Positions 44,090-53,535 of a stretch of 61,682 bases of DNA are shown piece by piece (within the stretch, counting starts at the first letter, position 1; the number at the start of each line of letters is the position of its first letter). Where the stretch lies: assembly GCA_025928545.1 (NCBI GenBank), contig JAICJH010000039.1, forward strand, positions 1-61,682, written 5' to 3'. Origin of the DNA: Bryobacteraceae bacterium. Lineage in GTDB: Bacteria > Acidobacteriota > Terriglobia > Bryobacterales > Bryobacteraceae. Position numbers and translations under genes: made by a program. Below the pieces are notes generated by a model. The model was given only the letters and a program-made list of their open reading frames with translations, was not told where the DNA came from and searched no databases.

Positions 44090-44335
44090 TGAGTTTTATT
44101 CCTTGGGTGCGGATTTGTTGGCACCGAATCCGTCGGTCTAATAAGACGATACGCCCATTGGTGGCCCCGATCAACGTTAACGGACGACAACAGGGTTGGG
44201 TACCAGGGGGAAGCGCGTTGAATGCGAGATGAGCAATTCGGTGGGAGGACGACCGCTCGCGGGATCCGAGACGGAAACGATTGAATAGCTTCTTGCTTTC
44301 AATGCTCGGAAGTGTGCGGGAAGCTTTTGAAAAAA

Positions 44336-44412
44336 TGGTGGGCGCGACAGGGCTCGAACCTGTAACCCTCAGCTTCGAAGGCTGATGCTCTATCCAATTG
44401 AGCTACGCGCCC
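44336..44412 (-). tRNA. tRNA-Arg (anticodon TCG), CCA encoded
   Basis: Minus-strand cloverleaf: acceptor GGGCGCG/CGCGCCC, D arm GCTC...GAGC, anticodon stem TCAGC/GCTGA with loop CTTCGAA (anticodon TCG), T arm ACAGG-TTCGAGC-CCTGT, discriminator A, CCA at 44338-44336. Reads CGA codons. Confidence 0.95.
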
Positions 44413-44796
44413 GTGAAATCAACAACTTGCGAAAACAGTGAAGCCCCTAGAGCACTAGTCCAGCAGTTCACACAGGAGCGAAAATACCTGCTGGGGGTCA
44501 CGCCCAAGACTATCATATGGTGCGGATGCGGCTTCAAGGCATTTGAAGGAGCAATGGAAGGCAGGGAAGCCGTCAACCAGCGGATCGTGGAATCGCGAGA
44601 ACGTGGCGTGACGCCAATCACCGGTTAATGGTTAATGCTCAACTTCAAGGTTTTCTCCGTATTTGCGTTCAGCGTACCCTTTACCTGCTGGACGCTGACG
44701 GCAAAGAGTGTCGTGCGGCCATCGTGAGGCAGGAGCGAACGCCCCTGCCCCCAGTGGCCAAAACCCGGTGAACCATGCTCACTTCAAAATGCATCG
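44413..44796. other. 384-bp gap after tRNA-Arg, no gene seen
   Basis: Only overlapping short frames without motifs on both strands. A tRNA end next to an unassigned stretch and an orphan hypothetical gene can mark an integration scar, but I found no direct repeat of the tRNA 3' end. Confidence 0.4.
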
Positions 44797-45249
44797 CTAG
44801 ATAACACGATCATGTGTTCCTCTCCACGAGTACACATTCGTTGTCGCTCCGGGCGTTGCGGTGATGGCATCACAAACGTCCTCCAGGCTGGAAGCTGCCC
44901 ACCTCCCGTCCCGATGTACGACTGCGATGACGCTCTCTTCGGCTATGATGCTCCGAATGTCGGCGAGCGCTAAGTAGATCGCCTCGGAATCAGAAATGCC
45001 CAAGAAGGTTCCGAAGTGCGTATGCCACATGTCGAATCCAATGGTTATTTCGCCTTCATCGGTGCGAATCCGCAGCGCGCGGTCGGTCCCCGGCTGTTCG
45101 ACGGTCACTTCCAGGGCAACCCCCTTGCCATCACCAGAGTCCGGGAGCAGTTTTGCAAATTGTTCCCATTCGGCAAACTCCCGGAACAGCGAGTCGGCGA
45201 AAGATCGTGAGAGGTCATTCAGGAGGTTCCTGGCAAGCATCAGTTCCAT
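44797..45249 (-). CDS. Hypothetical protein, ~150 aa
   Basis: Unrecognised. From ATG 45249 (MELMLARNLLND) it encodes 150 aa; the frame is open to a GTG at 45387, but that upstream part overlaps another possible small gene. It is soluble, with LARNLLNDLSRSFADSLFREF (helical), then strands (ALEVTVEQPGTDRALRIRT, EITIGFDMWHTHFGTF) and ITATPGATTNVYSWRGTHD. The alpha+beta layout with a short acidic core is reminiscent of small immunity-type proteins, but I see no specific family motif. Confidence 0.5.
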   Translation of the reverse strand: MELMLARNLLNDLSRSFADSLFREFAEWEQFAKLLPDSGDGKGVALEVTVEQPGTDRALRIRTDEGEITIGFDMWHTHFGTFLGISDSEAIYLALADIRSIIAEESVIAVVHRDGRWAASSLEDVCDAITATPGATTNVYSWRGTHDRVI

Positions 45250-45280
45250 TCTGCCTGACGTCAATTTGGGATGAAGATCT

Positions 45281-45448
45281 TCAACGGCGGGGAACTTTAC
45301 CTTGCATCGAATCCATCTCAGCTTCAATGGCTTCGTTGTGTATCGCGCGGCTTTCCCCGGGGTCGATGCCGAGCGCCTTGTTAACACTACGCGCCCGCAG
45401 AGATATTATTGCGCACCCGCACCAGTTGGCCGGAAAAGCCCCGGCCAT
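45281..45448 (-). CDS. Possible 55-aa small protein
   Basis: An ATG at 45448 opens a 55-codon frame ending in TGA at 45283-45281. The C-terminal half (ALGIDPGESRAIHNEAIEAE, then MDSMQGKVPRR) looks like an amphipathic helix with a basic tail, and the stop lies 31 nt before the ATG of the hypothetical gene at 45249, as in a two-gene unit. There is no Shine-Dalgarno and no family assignment, so this is a candidate only. Confidence 0.25.
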   Translation of the reverse strand: MAGAFPANWCGCAIISLRARSVNKALGIDPGESRAIHNEAIEAEMDSMQGKVPRR

Positions 45449-45495
45449 GCCAGTGCGACGCGTTGCGCCAACACTCTGTCCGATATCCTGATCGC

Positions 45496-46101
45496 ATGGC
45501 CAACCCGATTGAGATTGAAGTCAAGATTGCCGTGACGAGTGCGGCACGGGTGCGGAAGATTCTGCGGGAAGCACGCTTTAAAGTCGCCAATCCGCGCGTG
45601 TTTGAGCAAAACCTGGTGCTGGATAATGCCCGCGGATCCATTAAGTCCAGCGGCCTGCTATTGCGCGTGCGGACTCTCGGAAAGGCCAAAGGCCTGCAAA
45701 CCGCACTCTGTACATTCAAGGGCCCGGCTAAAGAAACTCCGACACATCACAAACAGAGGATCGAACGGGAATTCTGTGCCAGTAACGCCGATGAATGTCT
45801 CGCGGTTTTCGCCGGCGTCGGTTTCCATCCGGCCTTCCGTTATGAAAAGTTCCGGACCGTATTCACGCGTCGCGCGCGGCGTGGCGAAACCGGAAAAACC
45901 GGTCACATCACGCTCGACGAGACTCCCATCGGCGTGTTTATGGAACTGGAAGGTCCCGCGCTGTGGATCGACCGCACTGCTAAGGAACTGGGCTTTTCAC
46001 GCGATGACTACATCACGATGAGCTACGCGCGCCTATGGGACAAATGGCGCGAGGAGCATGCCATGCCCGCGGCCAACATGGTCTTCAGTTACCGCGTCTG
46101 A
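45496..46101 (+). CDS. CYTH-domain protein (class IV adenylate cyclase-like)
   Basis: 201 aa. The N-terminal ExExK signature is present (E6, E8, K10 in IEIEVKI), followed by [16 protein letters not shown] and KQRIEREF, ending with [18 protein letters not shown]. This is the CyaB/thiamine-triphosphatase tunnel fold that binds triphosphates with divalent metal. The activity could be adenylate cyclase, thiamine triphosphatase or polyphosphatase. It converges with the radical SAM gene with a 13-nt overlap. Confidence 0.85.
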   Translation: MANPIEIEVKIAVTSAARVRKILREARFKVANPRVFEQNLVLDNARGSIKSSGLLLRVRTLGKAKGLQTALCTFKGPAKETPTHHKQRIEREFCASNADECLAVFAGVGFHPAFRYEKFRTVFTRRARRGETGKTGHITLDETPIGVFMELEGPALWIDRTAKELGFSRDDYITMSYARLWDKWREEHAMPAANMVFSYRV

Positions 46102-47126
46102 AGCTGGACGAGCTTGCTTTCGCTGTCGTGCGGGGCGTTGGGAGGTGCGGGGATGGTCTGCGGGGCACGCCAGAAATCCATATACGACGTGTAGTGCACG
46201 CAGGCAACGGTGCAGCGCGGGGCACAGCCTTTTTCCGTAATGAACTCGCGCCGGATATCTTCTTTCGTGTATTCAGCGAGAGGCTTACCTGGATAGCCGC
46301 GCTGCTGGGAACAGTAGTGTACCAGGCCGTCTTCACAAACATACAGATAGCGGGCGCCGGCGCGGCATTTCCATTTGTTCTCGATGCCGTGCGCGATGTT
46401 GTCCTGGAAATAGTTCATGCGCGCGTAGCTCTTTTTGCCCATTTCGCGCACCTGGAGATAAATGCTCTGTTCGGCCTCGGAAAGCGGCTGAAGTTGACCG
46501 CTGGAATCGTGAATGATGCCCACGGTGGTGGTGAAGCCGAGTTCTACGGCGCGCTTTGCCACCACGATGGCGTCGTTTGGATTGTGGATGCCGCCGCCGA
46601 CAACTGAGTTGATATTGACGTGGAAATCGGCGTGTTCCGCAAGAAGCTGTAGCTTCTTATCCAGAACCTTCAGGCTCTTCTTCGAAACCTCGTCCGGCAT
46701 GACGTTGTCGATCGAGATCTGCATGTGCTCAAGACCGGCCTGGTTCAGCTTTTGGATACGGTCGGCAGTCAGCAGATAGCCGTTGGTGATCATGCCCGCC
46801 ATCGCGCCCGTTCCGCGGATGCGGCGGATCAGATCGTCGAGATTGGGGTGCAGAAGCGGTTCACCGCCGCTGAAGGAAATGACCGAGGTGCCGAGTTCGC
46901 CCAGGCGGTCGATGCGGCGGTACATTTCCTCAAGGTCTACCGGTTTGGAAAAATCGTCGAATTCGTTACAGTACGTGCAGGAAAGATTGCACCGGCGAAT
47001 CGGAATGATGTGGGCGAGGACCGGGTGACTGGTGTCCAGAACTCCGCTGGCGAGCATGCGCCATTCGCGGCTCACACGATGCGCGGCAGTCAGACGTCGG
47101 CTCAGGCGTGTGCTGATTGTCGGCAT
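46089..47126 (-). CDS. Radical SAM protein with SPASM-like C-terminal cysteines
   Basis: 345 aa. The CxxxCxxC motif is at C46, C50, C53 (CNLSCTYC), followed by the SAM-binding [10 protein letters not shown]. The C-terminal third carries further Cys (KCRAG, VCEDG, HYCSQQ, CAPRC, ACVHY) consistent with an auxiliary FeS cluster as in SPASM/twitch enzymes. The substrate is unknown. No peptide-modification precursor is evident next to it. Confidence 0.85.
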   Translation of the reverse strand: MPTISTRLSRRLTAAHRVSREWRMLASGVLDTSHPVLAHIIPIRRCNLSCTYCNEFDDFSKPVDLEEMYRRIDRLGELGTSVISFSGGEPLLHPNLDDLIRRIRGTGAMAGMITNGYLLTADRIQKLNQAGLEHMQISIDNVMPDEVSKKSLKVLDKKLQLLAEHADFHVNINSVVGGGIHNPNDAIVVAKRAVELGFTTTVGIIHDSSGQLQPLSEAEQSIYLQVREMGKKSYARMNYFQDNIAHGIENKWKCRAGARYLYVCEDGLVHYCSQQRGYPGKPLAEYTKEDIRREFITEKGCAPRCTVACVHYTSYMDFWRAPQTIPAPPNAPHDSESKLVQLQTR

Positions 47127-47181
47127 AAGGCTGAATTATCTATTACAACATACAGACGACAAAATGTACGGCGACGGAGCT

Positions 47182-47547
47182 TTACTCCTGGTCGCGGTGG
47201 ACGGTTGCAGGTGAAAACGCAGGCGCGCAAATCGCGATATATTCGGCGCCTTCGGGCTCCGGGGTGCTGTAACGGATCCACTCTCCCCGATTTGTCACAA
47301 CGGCCTGGCCGGGGCGGATCTCGAGAATCCCATCCTTCGATTCGACGCGCAGCATGCCATGGAGCACAACGGTGTATTCATCGAATTCGGGTGTCTGGCC
47401 GGGTTCCACCCAGCCTCCCGGGCTCCTCATGTGCGCGACACTGAGCGCTTCGGTTCCGGAGTTCACGCGGCCTACGAATTCGTCGATCAGCTTAGGCTTG
47501 TTTCCGGCGGAGGCGATACGGGTGGGTTGGGCTATGAGACGGGGCAT
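47182..47547 (-). CDS. Single-domain cupin protein
   Basis: 121 aa. Cupin pattern GQTPEFDEYTVVLHGMLRV and IRPGQAVVTNRGEWIRYSTPEP. A small beta-barrel, probably metal-binding; ligand unknown. It lies upstream of the radical SAM gene on the same strand with a 55-bp gap. Confidence 0.75.
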   Translation of the reverse strand: MPRLIAQPTRIASAGNKPKLIDEFVGRVNSGTEALSVAHMRSPGGWVEPGQTPEFDEYTVVLHGMLRVESKDGILEIRPGQAVVTNRGEWIRYSTPEPEGAEYIAICAPAFSPATVHRDQE

Positions 47548-47708
47548 AGTTCAGAAATCCGGTTTTGGACGGTGCGCCGATTCACAACGGGACGAATCAC
47601 ACCAGGGCGCCGCACCATCCAATACCGAGGATACTTGATCCGCAGGCTCGGACAAGGCTACAATGTCGTTTTCGCCGGGCCAATAAGCACGGGGAGACAC
47701 AGACGTCG

Positions 47709-47975
47709 ATGACAACGAGAGAAGATTCCGATCCGCTGGCTCCCCACAGGGAAGCTGCGTTCTTTTACGGGCTATTCCTGCGCGGGCACTCGCTGACCGC
47801 GCTGCGGGAAGATATCGACGTCCCGGGCCCCGTGATCGACAAGTGGCTTCGTGCCAAGGACTTCCAGGGAACGTTTAAGGCGGACCTGGATCGTGTCTAT
47901 CACTACCGAAAACGGGTTCTGGCGATTTTCGAAGGCTTGGTTTCAACGGAACAGACCCGGGTTCCTGTGCAATAA
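47709..47975 (+). CDS. Small conserved hypothetical, helix-turn-helix-like
   Basis: 88 aa from ATG 47709; GGGGAGA lies 12 nt upstream. The body GLFLRGHSLTALREDIDVPG followed by PVIDKWLRAKDF has the spacing of a helix-turn-helix recognition unit. It precedes the thioredoxin gene by 48 nt on the same strand. No family is firmly recognised. Confidence 0.6.
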   Translation: MTTREDSDPLAPHREAAFFYGLFLRGHSLTALREDIDVPGPVIDKWLRAKDFQGTFKADLDRVYHYRKRVLAIFEGLVSTEQTRVPVQ

Positions 47976-48023
47976 CGGTACCCGGCGTGCAGCCGAACGT
48001 GCCGACAAAGGGGTGCACACCCA

Positions 48024-48455
48024 ATGAGCTATTCCACTCTCCGTACCTGCGCGCATTGCGGCAAGAGCAATCGCGTCCCGGCGGCTCATCTGGCGGATAG
48101 CGGACGCTGCGGCGTCTGCAAGAGCATACTGCCGCCGCAGGGCGCGCCGCTGGAGGCCGATGAGACCTCATTTGCAGAGATCGTTGGAAACGTTCCGGTG
48201 CCTGTGCTGGTTGATTTCTGGGCCGAGTGGTGTGGCCCCTGCCGTATGGCCGCGCCCGAGTTGCAGGAACTGGCGCGCGAAACCGCGGGCAAGGCTCTGA
48301 TCCTGAAAGTGAACACGGAGGAGTGCCCGCGGCTGGCTGCGCAGTTTGGGGTGCAGTCCATCCCGAATTTCGTGGTTCTGCGGGGAGGCAAGTCGGTCTT
48401 TCAACAGGCGGGGCTGGTTGCGCGTTCTGAAATGCGGCGCTGGCTCGGCGTTTAA
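48024..48455 (+). CDS. trxC: Thioredoxin with N-terminal zinc ribbon (thioredoxin 2 type)
   Basis: 143 aa. A zinc-ribbon head with C9, C12, C29, C32 (CAHC...CGVC) precedes a thioredoxin domain with active-site WCGPC (C70, C73) and the cis-Pro segment SIPNFVVL. Like E. coli TrxC, this form reduces disulfides under oxidative stress in the cytosol. Confidence 0.92.
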   Translation: MSYSTLRTCAHCGKSNRVPAAHLADSGRCGVCKSILPPQGAPLEADETSFAEIVGNVPVPVLVDFWAEWCGPCRMAAPELQELARETAGKALILKVNTEECPRLAAQFGVQSIPNFVVLRGGKSVFQQAGLVARSEMRRWLGV

Positions 48456-48482
48456 GTGACCGCCACGCTCGTGAGGCGGAAG

Positions 48483-49646
48483 TTACGCCGAAGCGGATTG
48501 TGTCGCCAGGCGGTGCTGCCGCTTGGCATGAAACATTTCGAAATCGGCTTCGCGCATGACGTCGTGAGCGCTGCGGCCATTATCGGGAAATACGGCAATG
48601 CCGCAGCTGGCGCGCATCCGTGTTGCCGGTTTGCCGGAAACCGACGCGCGCGCGATAGCCGCATTCAGGCGGCCCGCAAGTTCCGTCAGTTCTGCGCTGT
48701 CTTCCAGGTCCTCCACCAAAACAACGAATTCGTCTCCACCTACGCGCGCCAGGCAGTCTTCGGGACCCACGATGGCAGACATCGCGGTGCTGAGGTTCCT
48801 CAGCAGCCGATCGCCCGCATCGTGGCCGAGGGTGTCGTTCACGAACTTGAATCCGTCGAGGTCCAGATAGATGACGCCGAATTTTCGACCGGTGGACTCT
48901 GCGTTTTGTTCGGCCTTCAGGAGCCGGTCCTGAAAATAGCGGCGATTGGGGAGGTTGGTCAGGGAATCGAAAAGCGCCAAATCTTCGGCCTCGTGGCGCA
49001 GGTGCGAATTGGACGCGAGAAGCATGCCGAATGCGCAGATGATAAATGCGGCGTTGGCGCAGATTGTCCAGGCAATTTCCACCGATAGCGGAGGAATCGG
49101 GGAAGCGTTGACGGCTCCGGATAATCCGACAAGAGCCCGGAGTGCCAATGGCGCCGAGATAAGGGCAAAAATGCCGCCGATCGGCCAGAGCGTGGATCGG
49201 TCGCGTGCCGGGACTTGCCGCAACATGGAACGCGCGGCATCGACAGCGAGAAACGAAAGCGCGCACGAAAGTATTCCCAATCTGGCGCTCTCCGGATCGC
49301 GTGCGTAGAGGAAATAGAAATAGGGAGCTGAGACGATCGCGGAGAGGGCAATCACGAGGTTGCGATTCAACGGGCGGAAGCCGCGAAAGGCGCGCAAGCC
49401 CTGAACCAGGCCGATCATGCCGCCAAAGCGGAACGCAGTGCCTGCAATTGCAGTCAGATTGGCGGGCAGCGCATCGCCGAATAAGCCGACCACGCTCCCG
49501 AAACCCATTGCCAGCATCCCGAGTGCGAATAACTTCATGCCTTTAACGGTTTGGTTGATTTTCCAGGCGCACAGCGTCGCGAGGCCTGAAATAACCACCG
49601 TCATCAGGGTCATGACGCGTACTGTAAACAGATCGAGGTGCTGCAT
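48483..49646 (-). CDS. Membrane-anchored diguanylate cyclase (GGDEF)
   Basis: 387 aa. About six hydrophobic helices (residues 1-215, MASE-like sensory region) precede a GGDEF domain: LFDSLTNLPNRRYF, YLDLDGFKFVNDTLGHDAGD, then ARVGGDEFVVL. The catalytic GGDEF is intact, so c-di-GMP synthesis is likely. The RxxD inhibitory site expected just before it reads GPED, so product inhibition is probably absent. The input signal is unknown. Confidence 0.92.
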   Translation of the reverse strand: MQHLDLFTVRVMTLMTVVISGLATLCAWKINQTVKGMKLFALGMLAMGFGSVVGLFGDALPANLTAIAGTAFRFGGMIGLVQGLRAFRGFRPLNRNLVIALSAIVSAPYFYFLYARDPESARLGILSCALSFLAVDAARSMLRQVPARDRSTLWPIGGIFALISAPLALRALVGLSGAVNASPIPPLSVEIAWTICANAAFIICAFGMLLASNSHLRHEAEDLALFDSLTNLPNRRYFQDRLLKAEQNAESTGRKFGVIYLDLDGFKFVNDTLGHDAGDRLLRNLSTAMSAIVGPEDCLARVGGDEFVVLVEDLEDSAELTELAGRLNAAIARASVSGKPATRMRASCGIAVFPDNGRSAHDVMREADFEMFHAKRQHRLATQSASA

Positions 49647-49664
49647 GTACCGGTGACTACAAGT

Positions 49665-52085
49665 CTACTGGAATTGTCTGCCGATCATCTGTTGGATAGG
49701 CTGCATGGATTCCGGACTGCCGCTGAAAATCTCGTTCGGAAACCTTCTGCCGCTGATGATCTGCTGGAAAATCTCGGGCCCGAGGTTTTGATTCAGCCCC
49801 AGTCCGGCGAGGTACTGGAGGCGCAGATTGCGGTCATGATTGATCTGCGCGGTTCGCATCCATTGGCGAAGATCCGAGGAGTTGGCGGCGTAGGTGGAGA
49901 GCAGGTTGAGCACGCTGGGAAAACCGACATTCGCCAGCGAGTTTCGCACGGCCTCGTATTTCGGCTGGGCGAGTTTGGCCTGGAGGGCATCCACATCGAT
50001 AGGAAGCTTTTCAATCTGGCCCATCAGGACGACGTCGTAGCCTGTGCCGTCGGTGTTCAGATTGCCCCAGATGGTGCCGTTCGGGAAGGCTTCAAAGAAG
50101 GTCGCGATCTCGCTCTGGACCGTTTCAAACGAGCTTTCGTAGAGCGGAACCCATTGTGTGACGATGCCCCCGGGATTCAGGTGCTTCTTGCAGAGATCGA
50201 AATATTCGGTCGTGTAGAGCGACGCCATGCCTTTTACCCAGGGATGAATGGGGTCTGAAGTAATGATGTCGAACTTCTGGTCGGCGGTGAGTACGAAATG
50301 GCGCGCATCATCGAAGACAATTCGCGTGCGCGGATCTTTCATGACGTTGTGGTTGGCGTCGGCGAAGTACTTCGCGGTGGCAGGAGGGATGCGCGGCTCA
50401 ATCTCGCAGATCGTGATGTGTTCGACTTCCGGATGCACCACGAAAGATCCGGCAGTCACGCCGGCGCCGCAGCCGACGATCAGGATCGATTTCGGATTGG
50501 TGTGGAGAATCGCCGGCAGATGGCCGAGCATTCGCTGGAGGCTCATGTCCTGCGGTTCGGTGGACGCCTCCACTTTGCCGGTGACATGGAAGTAAGTGGT
50601 GTCGCCCGCATAAGAGGAATAGGCGATGGAGGAATTCATGCCGTCCGTGGTGTAGAGGAGACGCCAGTCGCCGCTGGTAGTTGGCAGACGGCGTCCGAAG
50701 CCGATCAGTTTCCAGGGTGTTGCGGGAAGAATGAGAGCGAGGATCAGGGCCGCCACGAAACCCGTAAGCAGTTTCGGGCTGAGCTTCCGGAATGAAAAGC
50801 CAACCAGAACTACAGCACCGACGAGGTTAATGACGATCAGCATTTGCTCGGAGCCGTGCAGGCTGAGTGCGGGAATCAGCACCAGGCTGAACATAACCGC
50901 GCCGACGATGGCGCCAATCGTATTGGCGCCGTAAATTTCGCCCACGATGCGACCGGAATCGGCGCTGCTGCCGTTTTCCGCCGCGCAGGCGAGAGCAAGG
51001 GGGAAACTGGCGCCCCACAGCAGAGCGGGCGGCATGATAGGCAGGATGGAACGCCAGATATCGTGCAGGAAGCCGACCCAGGGTCCTGCGGTGGAATTCA
51101 GATTCCCTTCCCAGTACGGCAGCCAATCGGCCAGGAGGATTCCAGCCCACGCCATCGCGATACCCAGCATGATCTGACAACCGATCAACAGGAGGCGCGG
51201 ATTGCCACGCTTTTGCGCGAGGCGGGAACCCGCCGCGCTGCCGATGCCCAGTCCGGCGAGAAAGACGCCGAGAATGATGGAAAAGGTGTAGGTAGTGGGC
51301 CCGAGCATCAGGGAGAGGAGGCGGGTCCAGACGACTTCGGCGCCGAGAGCCGTGAGGCCGGAAATACCGATGGCGAAATAGACATCCCACGGGCGAGGCA
51401 AATCGGAGGGCGCTTCGGAGACCTGGCTAGTCGCGGGGGTCGTGCTCTCGTCGCCAACCGCACCGAGGATCGCGAATGACGCCAGCGCAATCAGGAAATT
51501 GATGGCGGCCGCGATATAGCTCGCGATCGACATATCGTACACGCGCAGCAGATAGAAACCGGCCAGAAAACAGCCGAGCACGCCGCCGGCGATGTTCGAA
51601 CCGTAAAAATAGCCCCACCAGGCTGCGGCGGAGGGAGTGGATTCCACCCAGCGAGCGATCAACGGGAGCGTGGCGCCCATGAGGATTGTGGGAGGCAACA
51701 GCGCGACAGCGCAGCAAATGCTCCGCAGTGCCGCGTTCGGAAGTCCGCTGGAGACGCCGGCGACATACACATTCTGAAGGAGAGGAAGGCCGAACAGGAC
51801 GAGAATGCCGCAGAGGCCGGTCAGCAGTTCGAGCAGCGCATAGATTCGGAGCGGGTTCTGCGTAGTGGGGATCATCCGCGGCAGCAACAGGCTGCCGATG
51901 CACATACCGCCCATCCAGGTGCCAAGAAGCACCGCCAGCGACATGGCGTTGGAGCCGATGACGAGCTGAAGGAGCTGTAGCCAGACGATTTCGTAGATCA
52001 ACGCAGCGCAGCCGCTGGCGGCGAAGAGTATTAACAGAGCAGGCAGGAGCCGGCCGGGGCGGGGTATGGAAATTTCAGGAGTCAC
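49665..52085 (-). CDS. Membrane protein with spermidine-synthase-like domain
   Basis: 806 aa. The N-terminal ~460 residues contain around 12-14 hydrophobic helices (ASGCAALIYEIVWLQLLQ is the typical start of this family), followed by a cytosolic Rossmann domain with a SAM/polyamine-synthase motif (ILIVGCGAGVTAGSF, ITICEIEPRI, DDARHFVLT, DIITSDPIHPWVKG). Such fused transporter-synthase proteins are common in Acidobacteriota; whether they make polyamines is not established. Confidence 0.85.
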   Translation of the reverse strand: MTPEISIPRPGRLLPALLILFAASGCAALIYEIVWLQLLQLVIGSNAMSLAVLLGTWMGGMCIGSLLLPRMIPTTQNPLRIYALLELLTGLCGILVLFGLPLLQNVYVAGVSSGLPNAALRSICCAVALLPPTILMGATLPLIARWVESTPSAAAWWGYFYGSNIAGGVLGCFLAGFYLLRVYDMSIASYIAAAINFLIALASFAILGAVGDESTTPATSQVSEAPSDLPRPWDVYFAIGISGLTALGAEVVWTRLLSLMLGPTTYTFSIILGVFLAGLGIGSAAGSRLAQKRGNPRLLLIGCQIMLGIAMAWAGILLADWLPYWEGNLNSTAGPWVGFLHDIWRSILPIMPPALLWGASFPLALACAAENGSSADSGRIVGEIYGANTIGAIVGAVMFSLVLIPALSLHGSEQMLIVINLVGAVVLVGFSFRKLSPKLLTGFVAALILALILPATPWKLIGFGRRLPTTSGDWRLLYTTDGMNSSIAYSSYAGDTTYFHVTGKVEASTEPQDMSLQRMLGHLPAILHTNPKSILIVGCGAGVTAGSFVVHPEVEHITICEIEPRIPPATAKYFADANHNVMKDPRTRIVFDDARHFVLTADQKFDIITSDPIHPWVKGMASLYTTEYFDLCKKHLNPGGIVTQWVPLYESSFETVQSEIATFFEAFPNGTIWGNLNTDGTGYDVVLMGQIEKLPIDVDALQAKLAQPKYEAVRNSLANVGFPSVLNLLSTYAANSSDLRQWMRTAQINHDRNLRLQYLAGLGLNQNLGPEIFQQIISGRRFPNEIFSGSPESMQPIQQMIGRQFQ

Positions 52086-52133
52086 GCGAATTCATCATGA
52101 TACTGTGCCCGGATTAGCCGTTGTGTATAGAAG

Positions 52134-52913
52134 TTAAATCGTCTTGGTGGAACCACCGTCTATATCGATCAGCGAGCCGTGCAGGGAGCGCCCGGCGGGT
52201 CCGAGAATGAAGGCTGCCAGGGCTGCGATTTCCGTCGGTTCGGCGATTCTTGTGATTTTCTCCGTTGCGAGAAAAATTTCCAGGGCGCGCTGGGGCGTAA
52301 CGCCCTGCTCCGCGGCAATCCGGGCCAGGCGGGTATCGAGGCGGGCAGTCCGGACCGGCCCGGGGTTGATGCAGTTGACCTGAACGCCGTCGCGAAGTCC
52401 GGTCTCGGCCAGGGATTTGGTGAAAGACAGCAGTGCCGCATTGACGGATCCACCGACTGAGAATTGCGCCCCCGGAGTTCGTCCGCCCGAACCGGCGATG
52501 TGGATGACGGAACCGTGGCTTTTTTTCAGGTGAGGCCATGCGGCGCGGGTCAGCCGGACGGCCCCGAAGAATTTCAGCGCGAAGCCGTCCTGCCAGTCTT
52601 CATCGGTCAGGTCGATGAATTCGCCGCGTTTCGTCGCACCGGCGTTGTTAATCAGGATGTCGATGGAACCGAAGGCGGAGATGGCTCGCTGCTCGATGCG
52701 GGCGGCGGCGTCTGGTTCACGCAGGTCGGCGGCAATCCGGACGGCTGTTCCGCCGGAACCCGCGATCGCGAGGACGGCGTCGTCGAGGAGAGTCAGGTCG
52801 CGCGCGGTGAGGACGACCTTCGCCCCTTGCTCTGCCAGGTGAAGCGCGATGGCGCGCCCAATGCCGCGGCTTGCGCCCGTCACGACAGCAGTCTTACCCG
52901 CCAGGGAGTTCAT
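52134..52913 (-). CDS. SDR-family oxidoreductase, atypical active site
   Basis: 259 aa. The cofactor motif TGASRGIG and NNAG are intact, and S142 (IAGSGG) is present. The expected catalytic Tyr-x3-Lys is replaced: at 154-158 the sequence reads GGSVN inside FSVGGSVNAALLSFTKSLAE. NPGPV follows as usual. The GG/SxNAA form is seen in a subgroup of SDRs, so it may use a different mechanism or have lost activity. Divergent from the thioesterase gene (40-bp gap). Confidence 0.85.
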   Translation of the reverse strand: MNSLAGKTAVVTGASRGIGRAIALHLAEQGAKVVLTARDLTLLDDAVLAIAGSGGTAVRIAADLREPDAAARIEQRAISAFGSIDILINNAGATKRGEFIDLTDEDWQDGFALKFFGAVRLTRAAWPHLKKSHGSVIHIAGSGGRTPGAQFSVGGSVNAALLSFTKSLAETGLRDGVQVNCINPGPVRTARLDTRLARIAAEQGVTPQRALEIFLATEKITRIAEPTEIAALAAFILGPAGRSLHGSLIDIDGGSTKTI

Positions 52914-52953
52914 GGATTCCAGATTATTACAGCCGGGTTATCATTCAGAATAA

Positions 52954-53328
52954 ATGGCGGAAATTCAGATTGGAAAGACGCGCGTCGAGACTCACGTGGT
53001 TGCCGATGAGGACGTAATCACATTTCTGGGTCCGGGTGGAGCGCGGGTTTTGTCCACCCCGCGGATGATTCTTTTCATGGAACGGACGTGCCGCAATATG
53101 ATGGCCGAGTTGCTTCCGGAGGGCTTTTCCACGGTTGGCATGCACGTGAATATCTGGCACATGGCCGCCGCGCGCGAAGGGTCGCCGGTCGATTATTCCG
53201 TCGAACTGCTGAAAGCTACCAGCCGTCGCTGCGAATTCAAAGTCGCGGCGCGCTGCGGCGATAAGTTGATCGGCGAAGGAACGCATCTTCGGGCCATCGT
53301 CGATGTGAGGCGTTTTGGAAAGCAATAG
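52954..53328 (+). CDS. Hotdog-fold thioesterase (FlK-like)
   Basis: 124 aa. The pattern TPRMILFMERTCRNMM, then GMHVNIWHMAAAREG and a strand-rich end (CEFKVAARCGDKLIGEGTHLRAIV), fits the fluoroacetyl-CoA thioesterase-like hotdog family. It hydrolyses acyl-CoA thioesters; the substrate is unknown. Confidence 0.8.
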   Translation: MAEIQIGKTRVETHVVADEDVITFLGPGGARVLSTPRMILFMERTCRNMMAELLPEGFSTVGMHVNIWHMAAAREGSPVDYSVELLKATSRRCEFKVAARCGDKLIGEGTHLRAIVDVRRFGKQ

Positions 53329-53364
53329 AGCGGTGCATCACATTCGCTGATAAACTGGTTCGAC

Positions 53365-53535
53365 ATGGCCATCAGCGCTGATTTGCTCGAAATCCTCATC
53401 TGCCCGGCTTGCCGCGCCAAGGTTGAACTCAAGCCCGACGGCAGTGGCCTGCGGTGTGTCTCGTGTCATCGTTTATATCCAGTGCGGGACGATATCCCGG
53501 TCATGTTGATCGACGAGGCGGTCGTCGATGAATAA
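53365..53535 (+). CDS. Trm112-family small protein
   Basis: 56 aa. ATG at 53365; the sequence LLEILICPACRAKVELK, then LRCVSCHRLYPVRDDIPVML, with a CxxC pair on each side (CPAC, CVSC), is the Trm112/YcaR zinc-ribbon pattern. In bacteria it often sits near LPS genes such as lpxK or kdsB, matching the GT9 and MsbA-like genes that follow. The C-terminus ends IDEAVVDE, and a near copy of this coding tail follows the stop (see repeat). Confidence 0.85.
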   Translation: MAISADLLEILICPACRAKVELKPDGSGLRCVSCHRLYPVRDDIPVMLIDEAVVDE

